A stretch of DNA of 64,000 bases, from NCBI RefSeq assembly GCF_000702825.1, contig NZ_JNKF01000011.1:248001-312000 (forward strand), written 5' to 3'. Position numbers and translations under genes: made by a program. A model generated the notes under the pieces. The model was not told the origin of the DNA. It did no database searches and worked only from the letters and a program-made list of their open reading frames with translations. Positions 1-10,039 of this stretch are shown piece after piece. Position 1 is the first letter of the stretch. Every line of letters starts with the position of its first letter. Source of the stretch: Prevotella sp. P6B1. Lineage in GTDB: Bacteria; Bacteroidota; Bacteroidia; Bacteroidales; Bacteroidaceae.

Positions 1-941
1 TCAATACAATAACGATATCGAATAAAATCTGAAAATGGATTATCCTTAAATTGTTTAATCAAATCGAGATCCAATGCTGTACGCCCCATTCTGATGTCAT
101 GAAAATATCTCTTTACCAGCTGCATCTGTATTGCAGTTGATGTGACAGAAGCTAAAGAACACAGTGACGAATAATCTATTATTGCGCCACTATCATTTAA
201 CCATTGGTATAAACATAGAAAAATGTTCTTCGAATTGTTGTCGATGTTTCTTTCTTTTATATTGTCGAAAGATTCGTCTTCTAATATATAATCCACCTTG
301 CTAAACAAATTCATTGCATATTCGTTTTTGGGGCTAGGATTAATATTTTTGATAGCTTCTTTTAAAGGGCCTGGAATATAAATGCTATAATTGATATTAT
401 ATTGAGCTAGAGCTTTTTTAAGCTCCTGTTGTTTTTGCTCAGAAAGGCACCGGGCAATATTTACTAACGCATTGTTAATAATGTACGGAATTGAGCGTAT
501 GTCATATATGTTTAATGCTTTTATAAGTGATTCACTATTCCACCAATTAAAGTTTAAGAACCATAACAGATGAAGGTATGGGTAATTATCTTGAGAATCC
601 TTGGATCTAATTATAAAACTATTTATAACAATTCTCCAGTCATCAAGTACTTCTGCATTTGCTTCATGTATTTTAAAAGAGATGAAATCATTTTCTTTTT
701 TCTTGTCATATTCTTGTGGGCTAATTTGTTCGGCAATTGCCAATACAAAACCAAGACTATTGCCACTAAAGACATCACGTGAAAAACTCCCTGAAATGTC
801 TTTGTCATTGGTATTCCACGTAATATCTTCGACATATTGACCTTCGTTATTATAATGCGAATTGTCATTTAGATGAAGAAAAATAAGTGGATTCTTCATC
901 AGCTCGTCATACCTGGATTTATTAGCCGTAAGTGTTGCCAT
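1..941 (-). CDS. Unknown protein coupled to hsdR (3' end outside window)
   Basis: An open reading frame of at least 313 codons starts with ATG at 941 (MATLTANKSRYDELMKNP) and runs off the left end of the window without a stop. Only one base separates its start from the hsdR stop codon, so it is almost certainly the fourth gene of the hsdM-hsdS-hsdR operon and translationally coupled to it. The protein is hydrophilic, rich in Asn, Asp and Ile, with no signal peptide, membrane segment, Walker motif or nuclease motif that I can see. I do not recognise the family. Its position suggests an accessory or independent defence function added to the restriction operon, but that is inference from context only. 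The coding assignment itself is secure because of length and spacing. Confidence 0.8.
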   Translation of the reverse strand, partial: MATLTANKSRYDELMKNPLIFLHLNDNSHYNNEGQYVEDITWNTNDKDISGSFSRDVFSGNSLGFVLAIAEQISPQEYDKKKENDFISFKIHEANAEVLDDWRIVINSFIIRSKDSQDNYPYLHLLWFLNFNWWNSESLIKALNIYDIRSIPYIINNALVNIARCLSEQKQQELKKALAQYNINYSIYIPGPLKEAIKNINPSPKNEYAMNLFSKVDYILEDESFDNIKERNIDNNSKNIFLCLYQWLNDSGAIIDYSSLCSLASVTSTAIQMQLVKRYFHDIRMGRTALDLDLIKQFKDNPFSDFIRYRYCI

Positions 942-942
942 A

Positions 943-3900
943 TTATTTTAACCCTCTAACTCTTCTGTCATACATTTCATTAAACCAAATATTCTTAAAT
1001 AGAGTATTAGCTCTATCTTCTGTAAGCTTATTGTACAATTCGTATTTACTTGTAATAAAATCAAGAAGCTCTGCATCGACAGTTTCGTCAAATTTGGCCT
1101 TTACGTCATCTCGGGCATTTTGAGGGATAAAATATGCAGCGAGAGTCTCATTATTATCAATTCTTTGACGTAATCTTGTAAGTTCGACACGGTCTTCCTC
1201 ACTTAGGTCTATGCCAAATGTATCATTCAGAGTTTTTATAATATTTGATAGCCAATCATATACAGGAGGAGTAGATGGCTCTGATTCGCCAGGCTTCATT
1301 CCCTGCATTTGGGTATCACCTGATTCAAGATTCAACTTTTGTGTGCCAATATATTGTATTTTATAACTCTGAAGCTTACTTTCGCTCAGCACATCGTATG
1401 GAAGATTCTCTTTTCTATATGGCATCTTCTTTGATACAGCAAGGCTGAATGGAGCCAGCTTACCTAAGTCGGGATCATGGAATGGAATTATTTGGCTTAG
1501 GAAGGTGAAGAGATTGTAAAACTGTCGGCATGTCTTTCGGAACTTATCCTGCATGTCTGGCTGTAAATTATTAATTGCGCGGTCACATACTTCATCTACC
1601 ACCATGTTAACCTTTGTGTTTTCTTCTATCTTACTACTAAGGAAATAGCGGTTGAATAGGTTTACATCCTTCATAGTGAAAACACTGAAGGAATTTAGCT
1701 TACTCTGGACATCATAGAGAGAGTTCGGATCTGTCTCATCCTCTTCTGACATCTTATTCTTTCCGTAATAGTACTGGAAATCCTCCAATATCTTTTCTGG
1801 TTCGTTCACAAAATCAAGAACAAAGGTCTTTTCCTTCCCTCGCTTACAACGATTAAGACGCGACAAAGTCTGAACAGCATTGGCGCCACCTAGCTTTTTG
1901 TCCACAAACATAGTCTGTAGAAGTGGCTCATCAAAACCTGTCTGGTACTTGTTTGCCACTATTAGGATACGGTACTGGGGCATTTTCAATGCTTCAGGAA
2001 TTGACACTTTTCCTGGTAAATTATTCATTGAGACTTCTGTATATTCCAGCCCTGTTTCAGAATCTTTAACTGTGCCAGAGAATGCTACTAAAGCACCATA
2101 TGGAAGGTGCATCTCCTGCATGATACTATCAAATTTTTGCTTGAAACGTACTGCGTGCAGACGTGAACGAGTAACAAGCATAGCACGAGCTTGACCATTA
2201 ATTTCGGAAGCAGTCTGGTTAACGAAATGTTCAATCATAATACGTGCTTTGCGTTCAATAGCTGCGTCTTGTAAATCAACGTAGTTTGATAACAACCGTA
2301 CAGCGTTCTTTTTATCATATTCTTTATCTTCCACCTTTTCGTCGCGTACTAACTTATAGTAACGCTTGAATGAGGTGTAACACTGCATGACATCAAGAAT
2401 GAACCCTTCCTTGATTGCCTGCTCCATAGTATAGGAATCAAATGGATCTTTTGAACCATATTGACGTTCACAGAACAGCTCAACAGTCTTAGGCTTAGGT
2501 GTAGCAGTGAAGGCAAAGAATGAAACATTAGATTTCTTTCCCTTACTTTGCATATCATTGGCGACGTAATTGTCAATGACCTCATTAATCTTTTCTTCTT
2601 CATCACCTGCAGCCAGAACTGCTTCGTCAAACTTTTCAGCTTCTTGAAGCGAAAGGGCCTTTCGCATCTGACGGGCATCCTCTCCTGACTGAGAAGAATG
2701 TGCTTCATCTATAATAACAGCGTACTTTCTATCAGAAAATGTGCGAATAGTATTCGCTATCTCTGGAAACATCTGTATTGTAGTTATGATAATTCTCTTC
2801 TTCTTCTCGATAGCCTCTTTTAAATCTGTGCTGTTATGTCCTTCAGCATCTTTCTTCTGTCCTACACTATATATTTCTCCTGGAACTGTTGAGAATTGCT
2901 TAAAGTTAGCTTGTAACTGATCATTCAAAACTCGGCGGTCAGTAACAACTATGATACTATCGAATAAAGCTCGCTCATCGTCAGGATGCTGGAAAAGGTT
3001 GGAGAGACGAAACCCCAACCACGTAATAGTGTTAGACTTACCAGAACCTGCAGAATGCTGAATAAGATAACAATGTCCTGCGCCTCGATCAGTAACGTCT
3101 GAAAGAAGCTTATGTACTGCACGACGCTGATGGAAACGTGGGAATATAAGAGATTCAGACACTTCATCTTCCAATTGTCGCTTCTTTGGATTATATACTT
3201 TTTCCTTGTCTACCTGAAGTGTTAAGAAATTCTGCAAAAGATCAAGTAAATTATCTCTACGCAGCACATCATACCACATATATGATGTTCGGTAGCCAGA
3301 ATTATCCATGGGTTTTACGCCAATGTTTGCATATTCTAAATTGAATGGGAAGAAACGAGTATTAGCGCCATCTAAGCGAGTAGTCATAAATACTTGCTCT
3401 GTTCCCATAGCAAAGTGCACCAAGACACGCTTAAAGTCAAAGAACTTCTCATTCTTGACCTGGCGCTCCGTCATATATTGCTTGATGGCGTTATGGTGAT
3501 TCTGTCCTGTTAGTGCATTCTTTAGTTCAATTGTGATAACAGGGAAACCATTCACAAATATCACCAAATCTATCTCATTCGTATTGTTCTTTGAATATCG
3601 TAACTCCTTTACGATAGCAAGACGATTCTTACGATAATTCACATCGTGCTCAGGAGTCTTGTTATTGGCAGGCTTAGTATATAGCAGTTTAAACTTTCCA
3701 GTCATTCCTGCATTAAACTCCTCCATACGGAGCAGAGATAATGTACCTTGTGGAAGGTCTAAACTATTAGCAAGATGAGCTGCAGTAGCAGGACGCAACT
3801 TGGAATTCATTTCAGAGTTCACCCTAGAGACAATACTCCGTATTACCATTGACTCATCACCTTCAGCAACATCTAACATCTTCTGATACTGGGCTGGCTG

Positions 3901-4098
3901 AGTATCTTTAAGAAATGCAATAAGTTCGGAAACAAGAATACAGTTGTCCTTGTTCTCCGGCTTGTTATACTCGGATGCAGGAATCTCATGGTACTCCATG
4001 TCAGAAGTTGCCATACCATTCGCATCTACTATTGGCTGTGATGTAAGATAACGAATTATATAATTCTGAAAAACTCCTTCGTTAGAAAATCCTTCCAT
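943..4098 (-). CDS. hsdR: Type I restriction enzyme, R (nuclease/translocase) subunit
   Basis: HsdR is the DNA-translocating and cleaving subunit of a type I restriction-modification complex; it joins HsdM2-HsdS and cuts unmethylated foreign DNA far from the recognition site. The 1051-residue length is normal for the family. A PD-(D/E)XK nuclease core is visible (D177, then E191 and K193 in the segment EIDLVIF...ITIELKN). The SF2 motor follows with Walker A AGSGKS at 350-355, a DEAH box at 464-467, the TATPKP motif III, and a motif VI region with QTLSRLNRC. The ATG at 4098 is the first in frame and lies 12 bases after the hsdS stop. All catalytic motifs look intact, so the enzyme is probably active. 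Confidence 0.96.
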   Translation of the reverse strand: MEGFSNEGVFQNYIIRYLTSQPIVDANGMATSDMEYHEIPASEYNKPENKDNCILVSELIAFLKDTQPAQYQKMLDVAEGDESMVIRSIVSRVNSEMNSKLRPATAAHLANSLDLPQGTLSLLRMEEFNAGMTGKFKLLYTKPANNKTPEHDVNYRKNRLAIVKELRYSKNNTNEIDLVIFVNGFPVITIELKNALTGQNHHNAIKQYMTERQVKNEKFFDFKRVLVHFAMGTEQVFMTTRLDGANTRFFPFNLEYANIGVKPMDNSGYRTSYMWYDVLRRDNLLDLLQNFLTLQVDKEKVYNPKKRQLEDEVSESLIFPRFHQRRAVHKLLSDVTDRGAGHCYLIQHSAGSGKSNTITWLGFRLSNLFQHPDDERALFDSIIVVTDRRVLNDQLQANFKQFSTVPGEIYSVGQKKDAEGHNSTDLKEAIEKKKRIIITTIQMFPEIANTIRTFSDRKYAVIIDEAHSSQSGEDARQMRKALSLQEAEKFDEAVLAAGDEEEKINEVIDNYVANDMQSKGKKSNVSFFAFTATPKPKTVELFCERQYGSKDPFDSYTMEQAIKEGFILDVMQCYTSFKRYYKLVRDEKVEDKEYDKKNAVRLLSNYVDLQDAAIERKARIMIEHFVNQTASEINGQARAMLVTRSRLHAVRFKQKFDSIMQEMHLPYGALVAFSGTVKDSETGLEYTEVSMNNLPGKVSIPEALKMPQYRILIVANKYQTGFDEPLLQTMFVDKKLGGANAVQTLSRLNRCKRGKEKTFVLDFVNEPEKILEDFQYYYGKNKMSEEDETDPNSLYDVQSKLNSFSVFTMKDVNLFNRYFLSSKIEENTKVNMVVDEVCDRAINNLQPDMQDKFRKTCRQFYNLFTFLSQIIPFHDPDLGKLAPFSLAVSKKMPYRKENLPYDVLSESKLQSYKIQYIGTQKLNLESGDTQMQGMKPGESEPSTPPVYDWLSNIIKTLNDTFGIDLSEEDRVELTRLRQRIDNNETLAAYFIPQNARDDVKAKFDETVDAELLDFITSKYELYNKLTEDRANTLFKNIWFNEMYDRRVRGLK

Positions 4099-4110
4099 AA
4101 TAATTCTTGC

Positions 4111-5451
4111 TTATAATTTAACTTTTTTGCTATTCCAATCTCGCAAATCAACTTTGCCTGTAACGGCTTCTGTGATAATACAGGTTTTATAAGATTTTAA
4201 ATCTTCAATCTGATTATGTAAAACCATGATTGATTTGTTAATTTTGAGTGTTATCTCGTCAATGAAATGTGCAATTGATTTTTGCACATCTAAAGGTGGA
4301 ACGGCTATGTACATTTGATCGATAACATTCTTTGTTAATTGATTAATTGTCGATGTACTATAAAGCCCTTTGTATAATGAAGATGAGTGCTGAAATGCGT
4401 AAAATGCAAATTTGCCAAAGATTGTTGGTCTATACCTCATCATAAAAGCACCAAAAGTCGCATTATTTATCTCATCAATGTATGCACATTTTCCAACTAA
4501 ATGTGCACTTCCATTTCTAGAACAAATTATAATGTCTCCATGTTCAACTTTTAAGGAACTTGGTATTTCTTTAACATAGACACAATCGTCGAATGAAAGT
4601 GTTCCATTTTGAATATTTGAAGATCTCAAAACTAAAATACCTTCTTCGGAAACTTCTTCTGGAGAATAAGTAAGACCATTATCGAAATTACCTGTGTATT
4701 TAAGCTTCTCCAGACTCCAGTTAGATGGAATAATAGGAAAGAGGGAATTACCTGTTTCCTTCATATGTGAGATATTGTCTATCCCTTTAGTTACCGCTTC
4801 ACTAATTATTGAAGAATGATATAACTTCAAATCTTCAAGCATATGCTCTTTTTCTGCAATTAATCTATCTATTTTACTCACCTTATAATCAAGGTAAGAT
4901 GCAATGATTTGCTGCTCTTCAGATGACGGGAGAATTAATGTGGATTCGGCTAATGTATTTTGCGTAATGCTAAACACTTTAACTCCATTGACAGAAGATC
5001 TGATTTGACTTCTCCAGCATGGTGTCTTGAATAGATAGGCAAGGTACTTATTATCATCATTATGAAGGCTACGAGCAATAATAGAATGATAGCCCGCATA
5101 CAACTGTGATTGGGTATCTATATAAACACAGTTACCACAACCTTCTAAATCTTCAGATGTGTCAGCAAAAATAAAATCTCCCTTATGTACTTTAGAGGAC
5201 TCATTATTCTCTGTGAATGATATAGGAACGTACCTAAGTAAATTCTTATCTACTTTTGTTCCAGTATTTGATTTAGAATGTATCTGACCATAACTTATTA
5301 CAGGCGTTCCTTCTTCTACGAGGTCGGATTTAGTTATTGCCAAACCACGTCCAAAAGAAAAAAGCCTTTTGAATGATATAACCTTCCAATGACTGGGGAT
5401 TTTATCAATCCATTGGATTTCACTATCTTTATATTTTTCGTATAGTTTCAT
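4111..5451 (-). CDS. hsdS: Type I restriction enzyme, specificity (S) subunit
   Basis: HsdS gives the complex its DNA target. The protein (446 residues from ATG 5451) has the usual two-fold layout: target recognition domain 1, a conserved helical spacer around 190-225 (ASYLDYKVSKIDRLIAEKE), target recognition domain 2, and a second helical spacer near the C-terminus (AHFIDEITLKINKSI). The N-terminus MKLYEKYKDSEIQWIDKIPSHW is the standard start of Bacteroidota HsdS proteins, so I chose this ATG over an upstream in-frame TTG at 5466 that would overlap hsdM. The gap to the hsdM stop is 4 bases. Full length; no frameshift. Recognition sequence cannot be predicted here. No partial hsdS copies or inverted repeats were found inside the window. 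Confidence 0.92.
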   Translation of the reverse strand: MKLYEKYKDSEIQWIDKIPSHWKVISFKRLFSFGRGLAITKSDLVEEGTPVISYGQIHSKSNTGTKVDKNLLRYVPISFTENNESSKVHKGDFIFADTSEDLEGCGNCVYIDTQSQLYAGYHSIIARSLHNDDNKYLAYLFKTPCWRSQIRSSVNGVKVFSITQNTLAESTLILPSSEEQQIIASYLDYKVSKIDRLIAEKEHMLEDLKLYHSSIISEAVTKGIDNISHMKETGNSLFPIIPSNWSLEKLKYTGNFDNGLTYSPEEVSEEGILVLRSSNIQNGTLSFDDCVYVKEIPSSLKVEHGDIIICSRNGSAHLVGKCAYIDEINNATFGAFMMRYRPTIFGKFAFYAFQHSSSLYKGLYSTSTINQLTKNVIDQMYIAVPPLDVQKSIAHFIDEITLKINKSIMVLHNQIEDLKSYKTCIITEAVTGKVDLRDWNSKKVKL

Positions 5452-5455
5452 GTAT

Positions 5456-7201
5456 TCAATACTCAAAAATAGATTTTATTAATTCAGAGACCTTGGCTTC
5501 TCGCTCTTTTATGCGGGCTGCTATTTCCGATGACGATTCCTGCTCTGCAACTTTATAGAAATACTTTGTGAAGTTAATTTCGTAAAGTTTACGAGTCTTG
5601 CTTACTTCAACCCATGATTCAGGGTCGATATGTGGCAGGACTTCATCCTGGAAATATTTCTTCCAGTCGGCATCCAAAGCGACTTTTTCAGTGTCACGCT
5701 TGTTGCTATCTGCTTGCTTCTTACCTTTCTTTAGTACCAGCTCGTTATTTTCGTCACGAAGTGGCTGCTCAATTGTTAGCTCATACTGTCCAAAGTCTTT
5801 GTTATCAAAGACTTTAGAGAATTCATTATCCTCAAAGTCAAGGTAAAGCTTCAGGATCTTTTTTACATGTTCTTCGAGAATATCATATCTCTTATTGCCA
5901 AGACTCTTTGTACTTGGCTTACAGAAGTCAACCGCATTGATAAGCTGAATCTTACCTTTTCTCTGAGATGATTTCTTATTTGTGAAGAACCATAGATAAG
6001 TAGCGATTCCTGTATTATAGAAGAGCTCTTTAGGCAGTGCAATAATACACTCCAACCAGTCGTTTTCAATAATCCATTTACGGATATTACTTTCACCGGA
6101 ACCAGCACCACCAGAGAACAAAGGAGAACCATTGGTAACAACACCTACTCGACTACCTTCATTTCTCATTTTTGATAGCATATGTTGAATAAACAGCAAC
6201 TGTCCGTCACTGGTACGTGGCGTACCAGCATAGAATCGACCATCGGGATTCTGACTTTCCTCAATAATAAAGTCCTGATCCTTTTTCCATGTTACACCAT
6301 ACGGTGGATTGGCCATAATATAATTAAAGCGACTTGTTGAGAAACGGTCCTGTGTGAATGAATTTCCTAATTTTATGTTGTCAGCATTCTCACCAGAAAC
6401 TAACGCTTCACTCTTTGCGATAGCATACGACTGTTCGTTCAGCTCTTGGCCAAAAGTAGTGATAACAGGCTTCTGCTCCATGTCGCCACAGATTTCTTCT
6501 AAGATATAACGCTTACCTACGTTCACCATACCTCCTGTTCCGCATGTTGGATCATATATTGAACGTATAATTCCTGGCTGATGCAATTCCTCTACATCAG
6601 GAGTGAAAAGTATAGCTGACATCAAACGAATCACATCACGTGGGGTAAAGTGTTCACCAGCCTGCTCATTACTCTGGTCATTAGCAATGCGAATAAGCTC
6701 TTCAAAAACATAACCCATATCATGATTGTCATACGCATCCATGGAGAAATCCAGGTCAGTAATTTCAGAAATCATCTTGTACAGCAAGGCATTACGGTTG
6801 AGACGAGCAACAACCTTGTCAAATTGGAAACATTCGAATATAGTGCGAACTTCCGAATTAAACCCAGCCATATAGTTGGTGAAATTAACCGAAATATTCT
6901 TTGCATCGTCAAGCAAAGATAATAATGTATGCTTGGAGGTGTTATAAAACTTCAAATCTCCAGCAGTCTTGCGAAGTAGTGGATCCAATTTATCCAATGC
7001 GATTTTATCCTTGAACTTCTCATATTGTTCACGAACATTCTTATTATATGGTTCGAGAATACAGTCCATGCGACGGAGAACGACGAATGGTAGAATTACT
7101 TCACCAATCTCACTTTTCTTAAAAGTATCTCGAAGAACAACGTCTGTGATGTTCCAAACGAATCCCACATCAGGGCGATGTATGTTGCTATATTGTGCCA
7201 T
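5456..7201 (-). CDS. hsdM: Type I restriction enzyme, methyltransferase (M) subunit
   Basis: HsdM is the N6-adenine methyltransferase that protects host DNA and, with HsdS, forms the core of the restriction complex. The 581-residue protein shows the HsdM N-terminal helical domain, the SAM-binding motif I DPTCGTGG at 217-224 and the catalytic motif IV NPPYG at 298-302. The C-terminal part is helical and lysine-rich, as in the family. The ATG at 7201 is preceded by a good Bacteroidota promoter at 7227-7235. It is the first gene of the operon hsdM-hsdS-hsdR-unknown, all on the minus strand with gaps of 4, 12 and 1 bases. Nothing appears broken. Confidence 0.96.
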   Translation of the reverse strand: MAQYSNIHRPDVGFVWNITDVVLRDTFKKSEIGEVILPFVVLRRMDCILEPYNKNVREQYEKFKDKIALDKLDPLLRKTAGDLKFYNTSKHTLLSLLDDAKNISVNFTNYMAGFNSEVRTIFECFQFDKVVARLNRNALLYKMISEITDLDFSMDAYDNHDMGYVFEELIRIANDQSNEQAGEHFTPRDVIRLMSAILFTPDVEELHQPGIIRSIYDPTCGTGGMVNVGKRYILEEICGDMEQKPVITTFGQELNEQSYAIAKSEALVSGENADNIKLGNSFTQDRFSTSRFNYIMANPPYGVTWKKDQDFIIEESQNPDGRFYAGTPRTSDGQLLFIQHMLSKMRNEGSRVGVVTNGSPLFSGGAGSGESNIRKWIIENDWLECIIALPKELFYNTGIATYLWFFTNKKSSQRKGKIQLINAVDFCKPSTKSLGNKRYDILEEHVKKILKLYLDFEDNEFSKVFDNKDFGQYELTIEQPLRDENNELVLKKGKKQADSNKRDTEKVALDADWKKYFQDEVLPHIDPESWVEVSKTRKLYEINFTKYFYKVAEQESSSEIAARIKEREAKVSELIKSIFEY

Positions 7202-7226
7202 ATTTTACTTTGTTTCTATTTCTGGT

Positions 7227-7235
7227 GCAAAGATA
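7227..7235 (-). promoter_or_regulatory. Promoter -7 box of the hsd operon
   Basis: Reading the minus strand, TATCTTTGC lies 26 bases upstream of the hsdM ATG and matches the Bacteroidota -7 consensus TAnnTTTG. It fits a short leader of about 20 bases. Confidence 0.65.
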
Positions 7236-7268
7236 CTGTCTTTCTATGCAAGTTATCTTCACAGTTAA

Positions 7269-8204
7269 TTAAAAATTTAAAAAATTCGATTTTTTATCTC
7301 CATAACACCTAACGGGACTTGAAGCAATCTCCTGATATATACTCAAAAGATACTTTGACATTTCTTCATTTTGCTTTTTTCCATGAGACTTTATTTCTGT
7401 AGTAACGTCACTTTTTAACCCGTTCGATTTAAGATGGAAACAGCTACCGTGTTTTATACGGTAGTAGTTTGTTATTAAACTTCTATCATGGCTTTTGTAC
7501 GTAGTAACAATCGTAACAGAAGATTTTGTACTACCAGAAGCCTTTTTAACAATCTCCTTTATTTTTCTCTGTTCTTCTTCCAAATTCAGATTTTTATCAA
7601 TTTCTCCTTCTTTTGTTATAATAATGACATTAACAGGAGAATCTTTGGGAATGTTAGACAAAAAACGAATCAAGTCATTGTCGTTTTTTTTATATGCCTC
7701 CTGAGATTTGAAATAATGATTGTCACTGATGATTATATCAGTTAAAGGCAATTTAGGTAGGTAATCCCCCCATGATGTAATCTTAACTGCTGGAATCTCT
7801 GTATTATCCATTATGAGACCAGTTAAGACTTTTAATTCCTCCCCTTTTTTGCCTATTAAAATACATGACTTTGAACTAATAACATCACAGATGTGTTCAT
7901 CATCAAGGAGATATACTGAAGTTAGCAAATCACTTGTGCCATTGTTGTAGAAATTTGATTTCACGGGTCTGGGTGGAAATTTATCCCCGTCATCATTTGA
8001 GAAATATAGTGCATTCCCTCCAACTCCTTGACCATATTTAGAGAACCATGCCATTAGATGTTCTTCCGTCTTTACGTCATTCTTTGGAAAGTTATACTTG
8101 ACATCAAAGTGCCGACGAATGAGATCAGCACAATCCATGAACTCTGGTGAATTCTTTGAATTAACCAAAGATATCAAATTACTTTTATCTATATACAATT
8201 TCAT
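7269..8204 (-). CDS. Partner protein of an ATPase defence module, unknown family
   Basis: A 311-residue soluble protein whose ATG overlaps the stop of the upstream ATPase gene by four bases (ATGA), so the two are co-translated. I do not recognise the family with confidence. The middle has alternating hydrophobic strands (TDIIISDNHYF, VNVIIITKEGE) and the C-terminal part contains HDRSLITNYY followed by KHG. That pattern loosely recalls phospholipase-D-like or MIT_C-type folds, but no HxK motif is present, so catalysis is unproven. Two-gene modules of an SMC/OLD-like ATPase and a downstream effector are common in phage defence, and the type I operon beside it supports such a role. Function is inference from context. 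Confidence 0.8.
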   Translation of the reverse strand: MKLYIDKSNLISLVNSKNSPEFMDCADLIRRHFDVKYNFPKNDVKTEEHLMAWFSKYGQGVGGNALYFSNDDGDKFPPRPVKSNFYNNGTSDLLTSVYLLDDEHICDVISSKSCILIGKKGEELKVLTGLIMDNTEIPAVKITSWGDYLPKLPLTDIIISDNHYFKSQEAYKKNDNDLIRFLSNIPKDSPVNVIIITKEGEIDKNLNLEEEQRKIKEIVKKASGSTKSSVTIVTTYKSHDRSLITNYYRIKHGSCFHLKSNGLKSDVTTEIKSHGKKQNEEMSKYLLSIYQEIASSPVRCYGDKKSNFLNF

Positions 8205-9943
8205 AGAATGTCAAACAAGAGATTATTGGCCTCGTCAAAGAAACCTGAGCCAAATTCATTAGAGAACTTTCCATCTGTTCGATATTTCATTTCATATGGA
8301 ACAGAATCGTCACTAGGAAGGTAATAGACCTTGAAGAGATTGCTGCTTCTCAAATCTTCATCATCTTCAAACTTTTCTTCTGCAACTATTACTTGCGACT
8401 TTCTTATTAGGTACTCAGAGTGAGTTTCTATTAACATTCTGATGTCCTTCCATTTTGCAAGATAATGGAAGAGTTCAGCAAGATAGCTTTGCATTTTAGG
8501 ATGCAAGTTTTGTTCAGGCTCCTCAATGACAATTATTGAAGTTATCCAATCAAATTGACCATTTTTGTCTTTTTGTTTGTTCTTATAAAGTATAGATGCA
8601 ATTCTAAGAAGGAGAATCATCATCTGTATAGAGCCCATACCTTTGTCTGCAAGAGGAACGACACTACCACTTTCCTCTGTAATAGACACAGTATATGCTT
8701 CTCCTGGTACTAAGGCGTCTATTTTGAAATCAATTCCGATCTCAAATTTCTGCATCCACTCACGAACGAACTCATACTCGACGTCACCTGGAGCTATTCT
8801 TTCTCGCCAAAAACCATGGACAGTTTGAGCGATATAATCGTTTAAATCGCTGGTATTATAAATTGAGTTTTGGTTTGCAGCATGAGCAGAAATATACTCA
8901 ACGCTTAGTGTATTAAGTAAGTTGCTTAATTTTCTCTTAGACTGATTCAGTACATCTATATCTTGTCTAATGGCTTTACGGTATCCTTCCATAAGAGAGA
9001 ATTCTTCCATTTCGATTGCATAATCGCTGGGATTACCATTGTCCTTGGGGGCAATACCCTTAGAAGTCGCAAAATTTATAATGTTTGATATGACATTGAG
9101 TACGACCGGCTCATTTACTTCATTATATGAAATTGACAACGGCAGTTCGTCATAAATTGCCTTATATGGATTGCGGCCCTTCAAAAGATGATTAAATAGT
9201 TCAGTTTCTAACTCCTTTTCAGTAAATTCGTATTCCTTATCTTCATCCAGATTTAGCATAGAGCTTATTTGGATTTTGATTTTGTCCAATTTTGAAGTGA
9301 CTTCAGTAATAGTTTCCAAGTCACCTTCATCATTCGCTTTCTGAAGACGAGTCTGGGCATCTTTAAAATCATTTACAAGTTTTTTTGTAAGAGAAAGCTC
9401 TTCGTCAGCATCTGCATTCAAAATCTCATAGCTCATATAGTTGCCACTATAATCATTTGTATATCGAACATGAGATTCTAAATCTTCAATCAAAATTCTG
9501 TCAACATCTCCATATGTTGATCGCTCGTCTCTATTGCCTGACACGACAAATGTAAACTTGAAAGGACTTAAGATGAACTCAAACTTCATCGAGGACGGAA
9601 GAGACATCTTCGCAGTTTTAGCCACAGACAACGAATCATTGTCCATTACAGGCTTATTATGTATCGCACGGGCAAACTCTTTAATTTTTACGTCATGCAA
9701 TTCGCTTGCGTCAAAACGAAATAAAGGCTTCGAGAAAGAAAGAATAGAATTCCCCTCTGTCCGTCTTCTATCACTCATACGCATCAGACGGAGATTATCA
9801 ACGCAAAGGAGTAAAGCCTTTACTATTGTTGACTTTCCAGAATTGTTTCCACCTACTAAAACCGTTATATCTCGAAGCTCTATGCTTGGAAAGTTAGCGA
9901 AACGACGGAAATTTGTAAAACCTATAGTTGGAATATAATTCAT
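8201..9943 (-). CDS. AAA/ABC-type ATPase, OLD/RecF-like, DUF3696-type C-terminus
   Basis: The 580-residue protein begins with an ABC/SMC-type ATPase half: strand, then Walker A GGNNSGKST at 31-39. A long helical insertion with charged heptads (about 190-300, coiled-coil-like) follows. The second half of the ATPase has the Walker B segment IIVIEEPEQNLHP starting at 470 and the H-loop ETHSEYL near 507. The C-terminal tail with FGSGFFDEANNLL resembles DUF3696 proteins. There is no TOPRIM domain, so it is not a canonical OLD nuclease. These ATPases usually act as sensors or activators of a partner effector; here the partner is the overlapping downstream gene. The ATG at 9943 has a -7 box (TAATTTTGC) at 9971-9979. 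Confidence 0.88.
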   Translation of the reverse strand: MNYIPTIGFTNFRRFANFPSIELRDITVLVGGNNSGKSTIVKALLLCVDNLRLMRMSDRRRTEGNSILSFSKPLFRFDASELHDVKIKEFARAIHNKPVMDNDSLSVAKTAKMSLPSSMKFEFILSPFKFTFVVSGNRDERSTYGDVDRILIEDLESHVRYTNDYSGNYMSYEILNADADEELSLTKKLVNDFKDAQTRLQKANDEGDLETITEVTSKLDKIKIQISSMLNLDEDKEYEFTEKELETELFNHLLKGRNPYKAIYDELPLSISYNEVNEPVVLNVISNIINFATSKGIAPKDNGNPSDYAIEMEEFSLMEGYRKAIRQDIDVLNQSKRKLSNLLNTLSVEYISAHAANQNSIYNTSDLNDYIAQTVHGFWRERIAPGDVEYEFVREWMQKFEIGIDFKIDALVPGEAYTVSITEESGSVVPLADKGMGSIQMMILLLRIASILYKNKQKDKNGQFDWITSIIVIEEPEQNLHPKMQSYLAELFHYLAKWKDIRMLIETHSEYLIRKSQVIVAEEKFEDDEDLRSSNLFKVYYLPSDDSVPYEMKYRTDGKFSNEFGSGFFDEANNLLFDIL

Positions 9944-9970
9944 ATTTCTATTGTTATATTTGTTTTCGAC

Positions 9971-9979
9971 TGCAAAATT
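9971..9979 (-). promoter_or_regulatory. Promoter -7 box of the ATPase/partner pair
   Basis: On the minus strand TAATTTTGC lies about 28 bases upstream of the ATPase ATG and matches TAnnTTTG. The pair therefore appears to be transcribed separately from the DUF4268 gene upstream. Confidence 0.5.
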
Positions 9980-10039
9980 ACTCTTAAAGAATGCAGGTTT
10001 TCTTCATTGTTTAGAAAAACTTACTATTTACTGACTTAT

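Noticed and set aside
4111..5451. Invertible hsdS shufflon
   Set aside because: Only one full-length hsdS is present and no partial hsdS copy or recombinase gene was seen in the window.
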